From positions 132,909 through 153,033 of the forward strand of contig DAGJ01000007.1 of NCBI GenBank assembly GCA_002495685.1: a DNA stretch of 20,125 bases. Reading direction: 5' to 3'. Shown piece after piece: positions 1-9,592 of this stretch; position 1 is the stretch's first letter; each line of letters starts with the position of its first letter. Under the pieces are notes generated by a model. That model did not search any database. It saw nothing but the letters and a program-made list of their open reading frames with translations, and had not been told where the DNA came from. A program made the position numbers and the translations under genes. The DNA is from Methanobrevibacter sp. UBA412. GTDB taxonomy: Archaea; Methanobacteriota; Methanobacteria; Methanobacteriales; Methanobacteriaceae.

Positions 1-2436
1 GCTGGTGGTGAGTATACTTTGAAGTATGATTTTGGTGGTAATGAAAATTACTCAAAATCTTCTAGTGAAACATTTATTACTATTAATCCTCAAGCTACTA
101 GTATTAATACTACTGATGTGAGTTATAGTTTTATTTTTAATAGTGAAAGTAATACTGTGACTATTAATCTTTATAATGCTTCTAAGGATTTATTGCCTAA
201 TAAAAAGATTTCTTATACTTTTAATGGTGAAGAATCTAAAGAGGCAGTATCTGGTGAAGCATTTGTTTTACCTATAACTGGTTTAAAAGTTGGTGATTAT
301 ACTTTATCTTATCAATTTATGGGTGATGAGAATTACACAAAATCTAATGTGGTTACTACTAATATTAATGTGATTCAGCAAACTCCAAATATAAGTACTC
401 CATATCTTAAGTATACTTTTACTTATGGTGTGGATAATGCTATTATTGTGACTTTAACTGATTCAAAGTCTAATGATCCTTTAGAGGGTAAGACTATTAA
501 GTATCATTTTGATTCATTAACTGCAGAAACTTTAATTACTAATAGTAATGGTCAAGTTAGTATTCCTGTTTCTAAAGATTTAACTGCTGCTTTAAATCAT
601 ATTTTGAATTATAATTTTGTTGGTGATTATAATTATACTAATAGGACTGGTTTACAAGTGAATTTTACTATAAATTCTCGGAAGACTTTTGTGAATAATA
701 GTATGGATCATTATATTTTCATTGAAGGTACTAATTCTAATACTGTTCCTGTGTTCTTGTATGATGTTTATAAAACTAAATTATTAACTGGTAAAACTAT
801 TTATTATAATATTAATGGAGTGAATGGTTTCACTAATGATGGAATTATCTCTATTCCTAATGGTTTACCTGGTGGACGTGTTTATACTTTAACTTACACT
901 TTCCGTGGTGATGATAATTATATTAAATCTAGTAATAGTTCACTAATTTTCATTCAAAAAATTACACATTTTGAGGGTTTTAATCTCAGCACTATTAATA
1001 GTAGTGTTAATTATACTGTTTGTTTAAAGACTTTAGATGGTAATGTTTTAAGTAATGAGAGTTTACTATTCGTATTTAACAATACATATTATCCTGTTGT
1101 GACAAATGTGAATGGTGTGGCATGTTTAAGTTTAAACAATTTAAGTTTAGGATCATATAATGTAGATTATGTTTACTTTGGAAACAATTTATACACATCA
1201 TCTAATGGATTTAGTAATATTAATGTTGTTGATAAATTAAAAACTGATTCTAATATTATTCTCACTTACGATGTTAAAGGTAAAGTTTTAAATTTTAACT
1301 TAACAAGTAATAATATTCCTATTAATGAAGCTAATATCACTGTACTTATTAATGGAACTAATTATACTTTAATCACTGATAAGGATGGTTTAGCTAGTAT
1401 TGATTTAAGTAATTATAGTCTTGGAACTTATAATCTAAGTTATTATTATCCTGGAAATAAGGATATTAATAAGTGTAATGGGTCTTGTAATATTAGTGTA
1501 ACTAATCCTATTGATTCTGTTTTAACTTTAAACAATTATACTATGACTGTTGGTTTACTTGGTAATCTTACAGGTAAGTTAACTACATTTAATGGTACTC
1601 CTTTAAATGGTATGGTGATATTTTTAAATCTCACTAATCTAGGTAATAATTTAAGTAAGGTTTATAATGTTACAAGTGATATTAATGGAGATTATGCTTT
1701 ACCTATTAATCTTGCAGTAGGAGAATACAGTGCTAGTGCAAGTTATCTTGGAAAAACCATTGGAAATAACACTTACCTTAATATAGGTCCTGTTTATAGT
1801 AGTATTAGTATTAAAGCTAATATGACATTTGTTGGTACTGTTTTAAGTGTGAATAATTTAACTGAAACTTATGGTGATGGTTTAAACTTAACTGGAAAAC
1901 TCTTAGATATTAATGGTAAACCTGTAATTGGTCAACATATCTTATTAAACTTAACACGTCTTAGTGATGGTGTAAGTAAAATTTATCCATGTACAACTGA
2001 TAATACTGGTGAGTATCAATTAGAAATCAACCTTTACCCTGGAGAATATAGTGTTAGTGGAAGTTTTAATGGTTTAACTGTTAAAAATGTTACTTATTCC
2101 CTATCAACTATAATTAATGGTTCAATACTTATTAATAAGGTTGTTACTGTTTTAAGTGCTGATGAATTTCTTGCTAAAGTTAATTATGGTCTTATTTTTA
2201 CTGGAAAACTTATAAATAGTGAAAGTGAACCATTAAGTAATCAAATGATTAGTATTAATCTTAATAATTCACGTAATGGTTTAAGTAAAACATACTATGT
2301 ATATACTGATACTAATGGAGTATATAGTTTAGTTATTAATTTAGCTAAAGGATCATATACTGCTCAATGCAGTTTCACGGGTACAAATGAATATGAATCT
2401 AGTATTGCAAACACAAGTTTAAGTATTAAAGCTTAA
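1..2436 (+). CDS. Adhesin-like surface protein with Ig-like repeats (5' end outside window)
   Basis: The reading frame is open from base 1. The bases before the TTG at 19 encode A-G-G-E-Y-T, which continue a repeat (compare G-G-R-V-Y-T-L-T-Y-T-F-R-G-D-D-N-Y near 865-925), so the TTG is not a start and the gene begins upstream. The 811 visible codons hold about eight Ig-like beta-sandwich units of 75-100 residues. The first five end in a Y-x-F-x-G-(D/N)-x-x-Y-(T/I)-K/S-S type strand. The last three are a second type with L-S-D-G-V-S-K, T-D-x-N-G-x-Y and (L/V)xINL signatures. Composition is very rich in Asn, Thr, Ser, Tyr and Leu, with many N-x-S/T sequons. There is no C-terminal membrane helix or sorting motif; the protein ends in an Ig-like unit. 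This is typical of the secreted adhesin-like proteins of Methanosphaera and Methanobrevibacter. An adhesion role is inferred from the family, and the ligand is unknown. Confidence 0.85.
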   Translation, partial: AGGEYTLKYDFGGNENYSKSSSETFITINPQATSINTTDVSYSFIFNSESNTVTINLYNASKDLLPNKKISYTFNGEESKEAVSGEAFVLPITGLKVGDYTLSYQFMGDENYTKSNVVTTNINVIQQTPNISTPYLKYTFTYGVDNAIIVTLTDSKSNDPLEGKTIKYHFDSLTAETLITNSNGQVSIPVSKDLTAALNHILNYNFVGDYNYTNRTGLQVNFTINSRKTFVNNSMDHYIFIEGTNSNTVPVFLYDVYKTKLLTGKTIYYNINGVNGFTNDGIISIPNGLPGGRVYTLTYTFRGDDNYIKSSNSSLIFIQKITHFEGFNLSTINSSVNYTVCLKTLDGNVLSNESLLFVFNNTYYPVVTNVNGVACLSLNNLSLGSYNVDYVYFGNNLYTSSNGFSNINVVDKLKTDSNIILTYDVKGKVLNFNLTSNNIPINEANITVLINGTNYTLITDKDGLASIDLSNYSLGTYNLSYYYPGNKDINKCNGSCNISVTNPIDSVLTLNNYTMTVGLLGNLTGKLTTFNGTPLNGMVIFLNLTNLGNNLSKVYNVTSDINGDYALPINLAVGEYSASASYLGKTIGNNTYLNIGPVYSSISIKANMTFVGTVLSVNNLTETYGDGLNLTGKLLDINGKPVIGQHILLNLTRLSDGVSKIYPCTTDNTGEYQLEINLYPGEYSVSGSFNGLTVKNVTYSLSTIINGSILINKVVTVLSADEFLAKVNYGLIFTGKLINSESEPLSNQMISINLNNSRNGLSKTYYVYTDTNGVYSLVINLAKGSYTAQCSFTGTNEYESSIANTSLSIKA

Positions 2437-2454
2437 TATATAAAATTTTAAAAC

Positions 2455-2477
2455 TTTTTTTTCTTTTTCTTTTTTTA
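2455..2477 (+). terminator. T-tract terminator after the adhesin-like gene
   Basis: A run of T interrupted only by two C residues begins 18 bases after the stop codon. Archaeal RNA polymerase commonly terminates at such U-tracts without needing a hairpin, and none is seen here. Confidence 0.5.
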
Positions 2478-2650
2478 TTGTCTTGTTTTAAGTTATTTTT
2501 TTTATACAAAAACTTTTATAACAATAGTTATATAATAGTATTGTATATATAAATATTTATAAATACTTAAAAAAATAAATTATTAATTAATATAAAACTT
2601 TAAAAATTATAAAAAAATACAATTTAAAAATTTTCTAGGAGAATTATAGA

Positions 2651-3532
2651 ATGGAAAAAGGAACAGACGTATTAAAAGAAGGCTTTGCAAAAATGACTAA
2701 AGGTGGAGTCATCATGGATGTAGTAAATGCAAAACAAGCAGCAATTGCAGAAGATGCAGGGGCAGTAGCAGTAATGGCATTAGAAAAAGTACCAGCAGAC
2801 ATCCGTAAAGCAGGTGGAGTAGCAAGAATGGCGGATCCAACTATCGTAGAAGAAGTAGTAGATGCAGTTAGTATACCTGTAATGGCAAAAGCAAGAATAG
2901 GACATATTGCAGAAGCACAAATACTTCAAACACTCGGAGTAGACATGATAGATGAAAGTGAAGTACTCACACCAGCAGACGACGAATTCCACATAAACAA
3001 AAAAGAATTCACAATCCCATTCGTATGTGGAGCAAGAAACCTCGGAGAAGCATTAAGAAGAATCGACGAAGGTGCAGCAATGATACGAACCAAAGGAGAA
3101 CCAGGAACAGGAAATGTTGTTGAAGCAGTACGTCACATGAGAATGGTAACTGGGGAAATCAGAGATGTTCAAAACAAAAACACTGAAGAATTAAGAGAAT
3201 ATGCAAGAGTCATAGAAGCACCATTACCATTACTTGAAGAAACAGCAAAACTTGGACACTTACCAGTAGTAAACTTTGCAGCTGGAGGAATTGCAACACC
3301 AGCAGATGCATCCTTAATGATGCAACTTGGATCTGATGGAATATTTGTAGGATCTGGAATCTTCAAATCAGGTAATCCAGAAGCATTTGCAAAAGCAATT
3401 GTTGAAGCTACAGCTAATTATGATAAACCTGAAAAACTTGCCGAAGTATCCAAAGGACTTGGAGAAGCAATGAAAGGAATAGAAATCTCCAACATTTCAG
3501 ATTCTGAAAGAATGCAAGAAAGAGGAATATAA
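2651..3532 (+). CDS. pdxS: Pyridoxal 5'-phosphate synthase, lyase subunit PdxS
   Basis: PdxS builds pyridoxal 5'-phosphate from ribose 5-phosphate, glyceraldehyde 3-phosphate and ammonia in the cytoplasm; the ammonia normally comes from the glutaminase PdxT. The 293 residues match the full family length. Visible landmarks are G-G-V-I-M-D-V (D23), [10 protein letters not shown] with the Schiff-base lysine K80, [12 protein letters not shown] with the second lysine K148, and the phosphate-binding F-A-A-G-G-I-A-T-P and [12 protein letters not shown] stretches. The ATG is preceded 8 bases upstream by AGGAGA, so the start is secure. It lies 200 bases after the T-tract of the adhesin-like gene and so should have its own promoter. 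No pdxT lies next to it; a kinase gene follows after 61 bases. Confidence 0.97.
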   Translation: MEKGTDVLKEGFAKMTKGGVIMDVVNAKQAAIAEDAGAVAVMALEKVPADIRKAGGVARMADPTIVEEVVDAVSIPVMAKARIGHIAEAQILQTLGVDMIDESEVLTPADDEFHINKKEFTIPFVCGARNLGEALRRIDEGAAMIRTKGEPGTGNVVEAVRHMRMVTGEIRDVQNKNTEELREYARVIEAPLPLLEETAKLGHLPVVNFAAGGIATPADASLMMQLGSDGIFVGSGIFKSGNPEAFAKAIVEATANYDKPEKLAEVSKGLGEAMKGIEISNISDSERMQERGI

Positions 3533-3593
3533 AACCTTTCTCTTACTCTTATTTTTTTAAAACATTAATAATACTAAAAGGTAAGAAATTAAT

Positions 3594-4439
3594 ATGAAAC
3601 CAGTATTAGCAATAGGACCACTAAGTAAAGACATACTAATAAACAAAACACAAAAAATAGAAAAAACAGGTGGAGCCTTATACTACCAAAGTCAAATCTA
3701 CCAATACTTAAAAACCCCATATCAAATAATCCTATCACTAAAAACTGAAGATAAAAACTTAATAAACAACTTCCCTAATCCAGAAAAAATACATCCAATA
3801 TATAAAAAAGAAACAATAACATTCACTAATAAATACTTAACACCAGAAAAAAGAATACAAACAAGTAACTTCGCAAATACACCAATAACTATAGAAGACA
3901 TTAAACCATTAACAGAAAATATAAATTTCTCAGCAATAATCTTAAATCCTCTATTAAAAACAGATTTCAACTTAAATATTTATCAATATTTAAATACATT
4001 AAAAACACCTATCTATTTAAGTATACAAGGACTTTTAAGAACACAATCTAAGAATAATCAAATAAAATTAGAGAAAAATAAGGACCTTAATCAAATATTA
4101 CCTTATATAACTGGTTTATTTTTAGATCAATTTGAAGCACAAACATTATATCCAAATGATCCCTTAGATTTAATAGCATATAAATTATCTAAACTAGGAC
4201 CATTAGAAACAATAATAACACAAGCACATAAAGGTTCACTTATACATTCTAAAATTACTAATACTACAATTTCTGTACCTGCAGTTAAAGTCCAAGAAGA
4301 AAATTTTCCAACAGGAGCTGGAGATACTTATATGGCAGCATATATTTCACAAAGATTAAATGGGTATAGTATTAATTATAGTGCAGAATTCGCATCTGAA
4401 ATCACTAGTAAAAAAATAGAATGGGGTAAACTAATATAA
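3594..4439 (+). CDS. PfkB-family carbohydrate/nucleoside kinase, substrate unknown
   Basis: This 281-residue protein has the ribokinase-like fold signature. An N-terminal G-P-L-S-K-D strand and T-G-G-A segment (residues about 8-27) lie where the family binds its sugar. Near the C-terminus F-P-T-G-A-G-D-T-Y-M-A-A-Y carries the anion-hole G-A-G-D with the expected catalytic base D244. It therefore probably transfers the ATP gamma phosphate to a sugar, nucleoside or related alcohol. The middle is divergent, Asn/Lys/Ile-rich, and I cannot name the substrate. AGGT lies about 12 bases before the ATG. It follows pdxS by 61 bases containing a short T-run, so co-transcription is possible but not shown. 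PdxK-type pyridoxal kinases are in the same superfamily, so a salvage role beside pdxS is conceivable but unproven. Confidence 0.8.
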   Translation: MKPVLAIGPLSKDILINKTQKIEKTGGALYYQSQIYQYLKTPYQIILSLKTEDKNLINNFPNPEKIHPIYKKETITFTNKYLTPEKRIQTSNFANTPITIEDIKPLTENINFSAIILNPLLKTDFNLNIYQYLNTLKTPIYLSIQGLLRTQSKNNQIKLEKNKDLNQILPYITGLFLDQFEAQTLYPNDPLDLIAYKLSKLGPLETIITQAHKGSLIHSKITNTTISVPAVKVQEENFPTGAGDTYMAAYISQRLNGYSINYSAEFASEITSKKIEWGKLI

Positions 4440-4584
4440 ATCCTTGTTTTTATTTTCTGAATTATAAAAACATTTAAAACTTCTTTTGATATCCCTATTT
4501 TAAAATTTTTTTTATTCAGTTTTTATTGATTATTTATTTTTAATTTATTTATTATCTTTATTTTGAATGTTGAGGGGGGAATGT

Positions 4585-4592
4585 TTTATATA
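4585..4592 (+). promoter_or_regulatory. TATA box of the secreted adhesin-like gene
   Basis: TTTATATA stands 80 bases before the ATG at 4672. With the usual archaeal spacing, transcription would begin near 4615 and give a leader of about 55 bases ending in an AGGAGG ribosome binding site at 4661-4666. This is a sequence match only. Confidence 0.4.
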
Positions 4593-4671
4593 TTTTTAAT
4601 TTTATATTTTTAAATGTCGATATGTAATGTATCACTTGTCGTTTATTTATTTTTAAAATTAGGAGGAAAAT

Positions 4672-6600
4672 ATGAAAAATTTTAAGTGTTTAAATATTTT
4701 AATTATTTTAGTAACGCTAGCTGTCTTAATATTATCTGTTCCTTCAGCTTTTGCAGTTGATACAAATAATTATACAAATGATAATGTAATATTAAATTCT
4801 AATACTACTAATAATATTTATGTGGATAATAATACTAATATTCAAACTGTTATTGATAATGCCAGTGAAGGTTGTAATATTGTTTTAAGCAATGGCACAT
4901 ATCATGAGTCCGGTTTAATTGTTAATAAAAGTTTAAATTTTATTGGTGATGAAAATTCTATTATCAATGCTACAAATTTTAATACAAGTATTTTCACCAT
5001 AACAGGAAAAAATACTAATATTATGTTTGCTGGTTTAAATTTTATTGGAGGTTCTAGTAATTTTGGTGGTGCTTTAGACATTTATGATGCAAAAGTTACT
5101 ATTTCTAATTGTAATTTCACAGGTGCCTATGCTAGTAACAATGGTGGTTGTATAGCTAATCTTGGTGGAAATTTAATAATTGATAATTCCTTTTTTAATA
5201 ACTGTAGTAGTGGTCATAACGGTGGTTCAATAAACTGTTTTAATGGGGATTTAACCTTAACTAATAGCTTTTTTGCAAATTGTAAATGTGATTATGATGG
5301 GGGTGCAATTTCCCTAAATAATTACAGTAGTGGAAAAATTATAGGTAACTTTTTTATAAATAACACTGCAGGTGAATGGGGTGCTTGTGTTTATGAATGG
5401 AATGCAATAACTGTTAATATTACTAATAATATTTTTATTTCTAATAATGCTAAAAAAGGTGCTTGTTTATTCATCTATGGTGCAAATAATATAACTGGTA
5501 ATGTTTTTAAAAATAATAGTGCTGATTATGGTGCAGGAGTATATGTTGAAGAAGCTTATGGATCTGTACTTTCAAGTGTTGAATGTAATTTTAATAGTTT
5601 TATTAATAATATTGCATTAAATGGTAGTGATGTTTACATTTATCGTTGTTCATTACCTAGTAATTTTAATAATAACTGGTGGGGAATAAATAACCCTTTA
5701 ACCAATATTAGTCAATTTAACCAATCTTACTATGATATTAAAAATGATGTAGGTTTACCATCTACATGGTTAAACACTAAAGCTACCTATAAAAATAGTA
5801 TAATAACTGTTGAAATGGCCTCATCTAATACTTCTAGTAAGGATAATATTAATTTACCAGTTTTCGCTAATTTATATTATAATAATAATTTAATAGATAC
5901 AAATATTTTAATTAATGGAACTACAGATTTTAATGTTTCATCATATGAATTAGATAATATACTAATTAATGTAGGTAATCAAAATTTCACTTTCACATCA
6001 ACTAATACTAGTACTATTCTTAATAGTTCTAATGTTTCTGTAATTTATGGTTATACTAATAAATACACTGTTAAATTAACAACTAATACTGGTAAAGCTT
6101 TATCCAATGAAGAAGTTCTTTTAAATATTACTAATTTAAGTAATGGATTAAACAAGGTATATAAGATTTTAACTGATAATGAAGGTATTGCAAGTTTACC
6201 TATTAATCTTTTAACAGGTGCCTATAGTATGAATGCAAGTTATTCTGGAAATAATCAGTATACATCATCAACAATTTTCACTTATTATAACATTATAACA
6301 AACCTTTATAATACTAATCTAATTGTTAATAATTTTAATGAAACATTTGATAGTGGTAATTCTTTAATTGGTAAATTGAGTGATGTGTGGGGAAATCCTA
6401 TAGTAAATAGAATTGTTAATTTAAAATTATCCTGTTTAAGTGATGGTGTTAGTAAAACTTATTATGTTACCACTGATACTAATGGGGAGTATAATTTACC
6501 TATAAATTTAAATATTGGTTGTTATAAAGTAGATTGTTCTTTTGATGGGGATAATCCTTATTTAGCAAGCAGTACCTTGGGTACAATTACTGTTTATTAA
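4672..6600 (+). CDS. Secreted adhesin-like protein: parallel beta-helix plus two Ig-like repeats
   Basis: The 642-residue protein starts at an ATG six bases after a strong AGGAGG. Residues 1-28 form a Sec signal peptide: K at 3 and 6, a hydrophobic core I-L-I-I-L-V-T-L-A-V-L-I-L, and a likely cut after S-A-F-A before V-D-T-N. Residues about 50-340 contain repeating N-x-F-x-N-N/G-G-A/G-G motifs spaced by roughly 20-25 residues, as in right-handed parallel beta-helix/PMP-like proteins. A linker region (about 345-455) leads to two Ig-like units (about 455-550 and 555-642) with S-N-G-L-N-K-V-Y / S-D-G-V-S-K-T-Y-Y, T-D-x-(E/N)-G and L-P-I-N-L signatures. These are the same module that ends the upstream surface protein. 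No C-terminal anchor is visible. Surface adhesion is a family-based inference. Confidence 0.88.
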   Translation: MKNFKCLNILIILVTLAVLILSVPSAFAVDTNNYTNDNVILNSNTTNNIYVDNNTNIQTVIDNASEGCNIVLSNGTYHESGLIVNKSLNFIGDENSIINATNFNTSIFTITGKNTNIMFAGLNFIGGSSNFGGALDIYDAKVTISNCNFTGAYASNNGGCIANLGGNLIIDNSFFNNCSSGHNGGSINCFNGDLTLTNSFFANCKCDYDGGAISLNNYSSGKIIGNFFINNTAGEWGACVYEWNAITVNITNNIFISNNAKKGACLFIYGANNITGNVFKNNSADYGAGVYVEEAYGSVLSSVECNFNSFINNIALNGSDVYIYRCSLPSNFNNNWWGINNPLTNISQFNQSYYDIKNDVGLPSTWLNTKATYKNSIITVEMASSNTSSKDNINLPVFANLYYNNNLIDTNILINGTTDFNVSSYELDNILINVGNQNFTFTSTNTSTILNSSNVSVIYGYTNKYTVKLTTNTGKALSNEEVLLNITNLSNGLNKVYKILTDNEGIASLPINLLTGAYSMNASYSGNNQYTSSTIFTYYNIITNLYNTNLIVNNFNETFDSGNSLIGKLSDVWGNPIVNRIVNLKLSCLSDGVSKTYYVTTDTNGEYNLPINLNIGCYKVDCSFDGDNPYLASSTLGTITVY

Positions 6601-6610
6601 TTAAATTTAA

Positions 6611-6625
6611 TTTTTTATTTTTTTT
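6611..6625 (+). terminator. T-tract terminator after the beta-helix adhesin-like gene
   Basis: A near-continuous T run with a single A starts ten bases after the TAA. A second T-run follows about 20 bases later. This fits archaeal U-tract termination. Confidence 0.45.
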
Positions 6626-6685
6626 AGATTATTTGTTAAGTTCTTTTTTTTATAGAATTAGTTTTTATATATTTTAAAACATTTT

Positions 6686-6709
6686 TCATATGAATATTTG
6701 CTCATATGA
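6686..6709. promoter_or_regulatory. Two copies of the palindrome TCATATGA upstream of the CDF pump
   Basis: The perfect 8-base palindrome TCATATGA occurs at 6686-6693 and again at 6702-6709, so the repeat period is 16 bases, about one and a half helix turns. The second copy ends 10 bases before the AT-rich promoter box of the metal-efflux gene. This arrangement suits a dimeric regulator binding two sites, but no regulator is encoded beside it and the assignment is inference. Confidence 0.35.
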
Positions 6710-6719
6710 TTAATTTATC

Positions 6720-6736
6720 TTATATAATATTATATA
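6720..6736 (+). promoter_or_regulatory. TATA-like promoter box of the CDF pump gene
   Basis: An uninterrupted A/T stretch containing TTATATAA and TTATATA ends 23 bases before the ATG at 6760. No Shine-Dalgarno-like sequence lies before that ATG, so the transcript may be leaderless or nearly so. Confidence 0.4.
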
Positions 6737-6759
6737 CTGTTTAAAACATAAAACTACTT

Positions 6760-7611
6760 ATGAATAAATTAGATGATTATAATCATAAAGCTACTGTGCA
6801 TTTATCCTTTGCACTAGTTTTAAATCTACTTTTTAATGTTATTGTTATTGTTGGAGGATTACTTACTAATAGTATTGCGATTCTTGCAGATGCTGTTCAT
6901 GATGTTGGTGATACTCTTGCAATTTTTATTGCATGGTTTTTGCAAAAGTTTTCTGAACGTGGTCGAAATTATATTTACACTTATGGATATAAACGGTTTA
7001 GTGTTTTAGGTGCAGTACTCACAAGTACTATTGTTATTTGTGCTTGTGTCGTTGTATTATATGAAGCTTTTAGTCGTTTATTTGCACCTGTGGAACCTTC
7101 TTCAACTGGTATGGTTCTTGTTGCCCTATTAGGTATCCTTTTAAAAGGTTTATCAGTTTATGCCTTACATGGAGGTAAAACATTTAATGAACGAAGTATT
7201 CTTGTTCACTTGTTTGGTGATGTTGTTGAATGGATTGTTGTTTTAATTTTAAGTGTTGTGCTTGTATTCTATAATATTCCTATTTTAGATCCTTTAGCTA
7301 GTATCGGTATTAGTTTATGGATTATTTATAATCTTGGAAATAATCTTTATCGTAGTTTAAAAGTACTGGTACAATCAGTACCTAATGATTTTGATTTAAA
7401 AACTTTTAAATCAGAAGTTACAAATATCCAGGGTGTTATTGGTGTTGAAGATTTACATGTGTGGAGTCTTGATGGAATTAGTAATGTTCTCACTTTAAAG
7501 ATTAAGACAAATATGACTGATGCTAATAGTTTATTTAAAATTAAAGATGAAGTAAATAATATTGCTTCTAATTATGATGTTAGTGATTCTACAGTTGAGT
7601 TTAAAACCTAA
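6760..7611 (+). CDS. Cation diffusion facilitator (CDF) metal efflux protein
   Basis: This 283-residue membrane protein should export a divalent metal, most likely Zn2+, in exchange for protons. Transmembrane helices cover roughly residues 14-36, 38-62, 80-102, 115-136, 150-171 and 176-196. The two halves of the CDF metal site are visible: H-D-V-G-D (H47, D51) in helix 2 and H-L-F-G-D (H150, D154) in helix 5. The HD-HD pattern is typical of zinc/cobalt-type CzcD/ZitB proteins rather than the DD-DD manganese types. The C-terminal 80 residues form the cytoplasmic ferredoxin-like domain with G-V-E-D-L-H-V-W-S-L. The length is normal and there is no long His-rich loop. It stands alone, with its own promoter, and converges on the acyl-CoA synthetase operon. 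Confidence 0.93.
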   Translation: MNKLDDYNHKATVHLSFALVLNLLFNVIVIVGGLLTNSIAILADAVHDVGDTLAIFIAWFLQKFSERGRNYIYTYGYKRFSVLGAVLTSTIVICACVVVLYEAFSRLFAPVEPSSTGMVLVALLGILLKGLSVYALHGGKTFNERSILVHLFGDVVEWIVVLILSVVLVFYNIPILDPLASIGISLWIIYNLGNNLYRSLKVLVQSVPNDFDLKTFKSEVTNIQGVIGVEDLHVWSLDGISNVLTLKIKTNMTDANSLFKIKDEVNNIASNYDVSDSTVEFKT

Positions 7612-7912
7612 AAACTTTTCATTTACACCATCAACTTTCATTTTCAATATTTTTAAAGATTCCTTTCATTATTTTATTAAATCTTTTCTTGTTTTCAATA
7701 ATTTTAATCTTTCCATCCGTTTAAACCTATCTTCTAATCTTATTATTTAAAAAGTAATAATAAATGTATATATCTATTATTTAATTTTCACTTTTCTATA
7801 AATTAATATTTATAAAAAACTAAGAACTAATAAAAAAAAGTATTTGATAATTTGTGAGTATAAAAAAAAGTTTTTAAAATAAGGAAAAAAATTTGGAGAA
7901 TTTAAATTTAAT
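7612..7912. other. Convergent intergenic gap
   Basis: This stretch of about 300 bases separates two converging genes. It holds T-rich stretches on the plus strand and A-runs at 7834-7840 and 7863-7870, which read as T-tracts downstream of the synthetase on the minus strand. A minus-strand stretch near 7680-7745 reads as a short Lys/Arg-rich peptide but has stop codons on both sides and no start context. I see no convincing gene. Confidence 0.5.
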
Positions 7913-9592
7913 TTATAAATCTCCATTTACTTTTCGCTCTTCAAGTAATTTAAGACCTAAATCTCCAAGTTTATACTTTTGAATTTTTCCACTAGTAGTT
8001 AATGGGAATTCTTCTACAAAGAATACATATTTAGGAACCTTAAATCTTGCAATATTACCTATACAAAAGTCTCTTATATCAGCTTCTGTTAAGTCATCAC
8101 AATTATCTTCTTTAATTATGAATGCACCTACGATTTCCCCATATTTTTCATCAGGTATTCCTGCTACTTGTGCATCTTGGATACATGGATGAGTGAATAA
8201 GTATTCTTCAATTTCACGAGGGTAAATATTTTCCCCTCCACGTATAATCATATCTTTAATACGTCCAACAATACTATAATATCCATCTTCATCTTCCACA
8301 GCTAAATCTCCACTGTGTAACCATCCATCAGGTTCAATGGTTTCAGCAGTTTTCTCAGGCATGTTATAGTATCCTTTCATCACATTGAATCCTTTACACA
8401 TTATTTCCCCTTTTTCTCCTTGAGGTAATTCTTCACCAGTTTCAGGATCTACAATTTTAACCTCAATGTTTGGGAATTTTCTACCTACAGTGTTAACTTT
8501 CTTTTCAAAAGTATCTTCTGCACATGTTTGTGTGAATCCTGGTGCTGCTTCAGTTAATCCATAAACACTTGTGATTTCTTTCATGTTCATTTTATCTATT
8601 ACAGCTTTCATTGCTTCTTTTGGACATGTGGAACCTGCCATAATACCTGTTCTTAAACTAGTTAAGTCGAACATATCAAACATAGGATGGTTTAATTCTG
8701 CAATGAACATTGTTGGAACTCCATAAACACTAGTACATTTTTCTTTTTGGATACTAGATAAAGTGAGTAATGGGTTGAATTCTTCTAACATTACAAGTGT
8801 TGAACCATGAGTGATTACTGACATTACTCCAAGAACTGTTCCAAAACAGTGGAATAATGGTACAATTAAACATAAACGATCTTTATTAGTATAGTTCATG
8901 TTTTCCCCAATATAAAATCCATCGTTTACAATATTTCTACTTGTTAACATTACTCCTTTTGGGAATCCTTCTGTACCACTAGTATATTGCATCATGATTA
9001 CATCATTCTGATCCACATTAGCTTTTGCATCAGTTAATTCTTTATCTGCAACATTTTGACCTAATAAAAGTAATTCATTAGTATTGTACATTCCCCGGTG
9101 TTTTCTTTGTCCAATATAGATTATATCTTTTAAATGTGGATATTTTTTACTGTGAAGATTTCCTCTTGCTTGTGTTTTTAATTCTGGTACTAGTTCATAC
9201 ATTATGTTAAAGTAAGATGTGTCACGGAATCCATCAGTCATAGCTATTGCTTTCATGTCTGATTGTTCTAATACATAATCTACTTCATGTTTTTGGTAAG
9301 CAGTATTCATTGTTACAAGTACTGCACCAATTTTTGCTGTTGCAAACATGAATGTTATCCATTCAGGCACATTTTTTGCCCATATTCCAACATGATCTCC
9401 TTTTCCAACTCCAATTCCAAGTAATCCTTTTGCTAGATTATCTGCTCTTTCATCGAATTCTTTGTATGTGAAACGTAGTCCTCTGTCTGGGTAAACTAAA
9501 AATTCATGGTCTGGTTGTTTTTTTACCATGTCTTCAAAGAATGCTCCTAGACTTTTTTCTGTGAATAATTCTGAAATTTTAAACACCACCAT
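7913..9592 (-). CDS. AMP-forming acyl-CoA synthetase (FadD/AcsM-like)
   Basis: It should activate a carboxylic acid with ATP to an acyl-adenylate and then transfer the acyl group to CoA. The 559 residues carry every core motif: P-loop [11 protein letters not shown] (203-213), Y-G-L-T-E (344-348), W-L-H-S-G-D-L with D429, hinge R444 and K446, [10 protein letters not shown] (451-460), and T-T-S-G-K-I-Q-K with the catalytic lysine K536. The P-loop has Glu where Thr is usual (T-S-G-T-T-G). Motifs favour a medium-chain or fatty/branched acid enzyme over acetyl-CoA synthetase, which is about 100 residues longer. The ATG overlaps the stop of the preceding thioesterase gene as TAATG, implying coupled translation. 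It is the last gene of a four-gene operon. The substrate is unknown. Confidence 0.93.
   Translation of the reverse strand: MVVFKISELFTEKSLGAFFEDMVKKQPDHEFLVYPDRGLRFTYKEFDERADNLAKGLLGIGVGKGDHVGIWAKNVPEWITFMFATAKIGAVLVTMNTAYQKHEVDYVLEQSDMKAIAMTDGFRDTSYFNIMYELVPELKTQARGNLHSKKYPHLKDIIYIGQRKHRGMYNTNELLLLGQNVADKELTDAKANVDQNDVIMMQYTSGTEGFPKGVMLTSRNIVNDGFYIGENMNYTNKDRLCLIVPLFHCFGTVLGVMSVITHGSTLVMLEEFNPLLTLSSIQKEKCTSVYGVPTMFIAELNHPMFDMFDLTSLRTGIMAGSTCPKEAMKAVIDKMNMKEITSVYGLTEAAPGFTQTCAEDTFEKKVNTVGRKFPNIEVKIVDPETGEELPQGEKGEIMCKGFNVMKGYYNMPEKTAETIEPDGWLHSGDLAVEDEDGYYSIVGRIKDMIIRGGENIYPREIEEYLFTHPCIQDAQVAGIPDEKYGEIVGAFIIKEDNCDDLTEADIRDFCIGNIARFKVPKYVFFVEEFPLTTSGKIQKYKLGDLGLKLLEERKVNGDL

Noticed and set aside
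19..21. TTG at 19 as start of the first surface protein
   Set aside because: The frame is open upstream to base 1 and the upstream residues continue a recognisable repeat, so the gene is cut by the window edge.
7675..7745. Minus-strand Lys/Arg-rich peptide frame between the CDF and synthetase genes
   Set aside because: Only about 16 codons follow a possible ATG, with stops on both sides and no promoter or ribosome binding site.
7562..7750. Short plus-strand frame overlapping the end of the CDF gene
   Set aside because: It overlaps a conserved C-terminal domain in another frame, lacks a ribosome binding site and has a low-complexity Phe/Ile/Leu/Asn composition.
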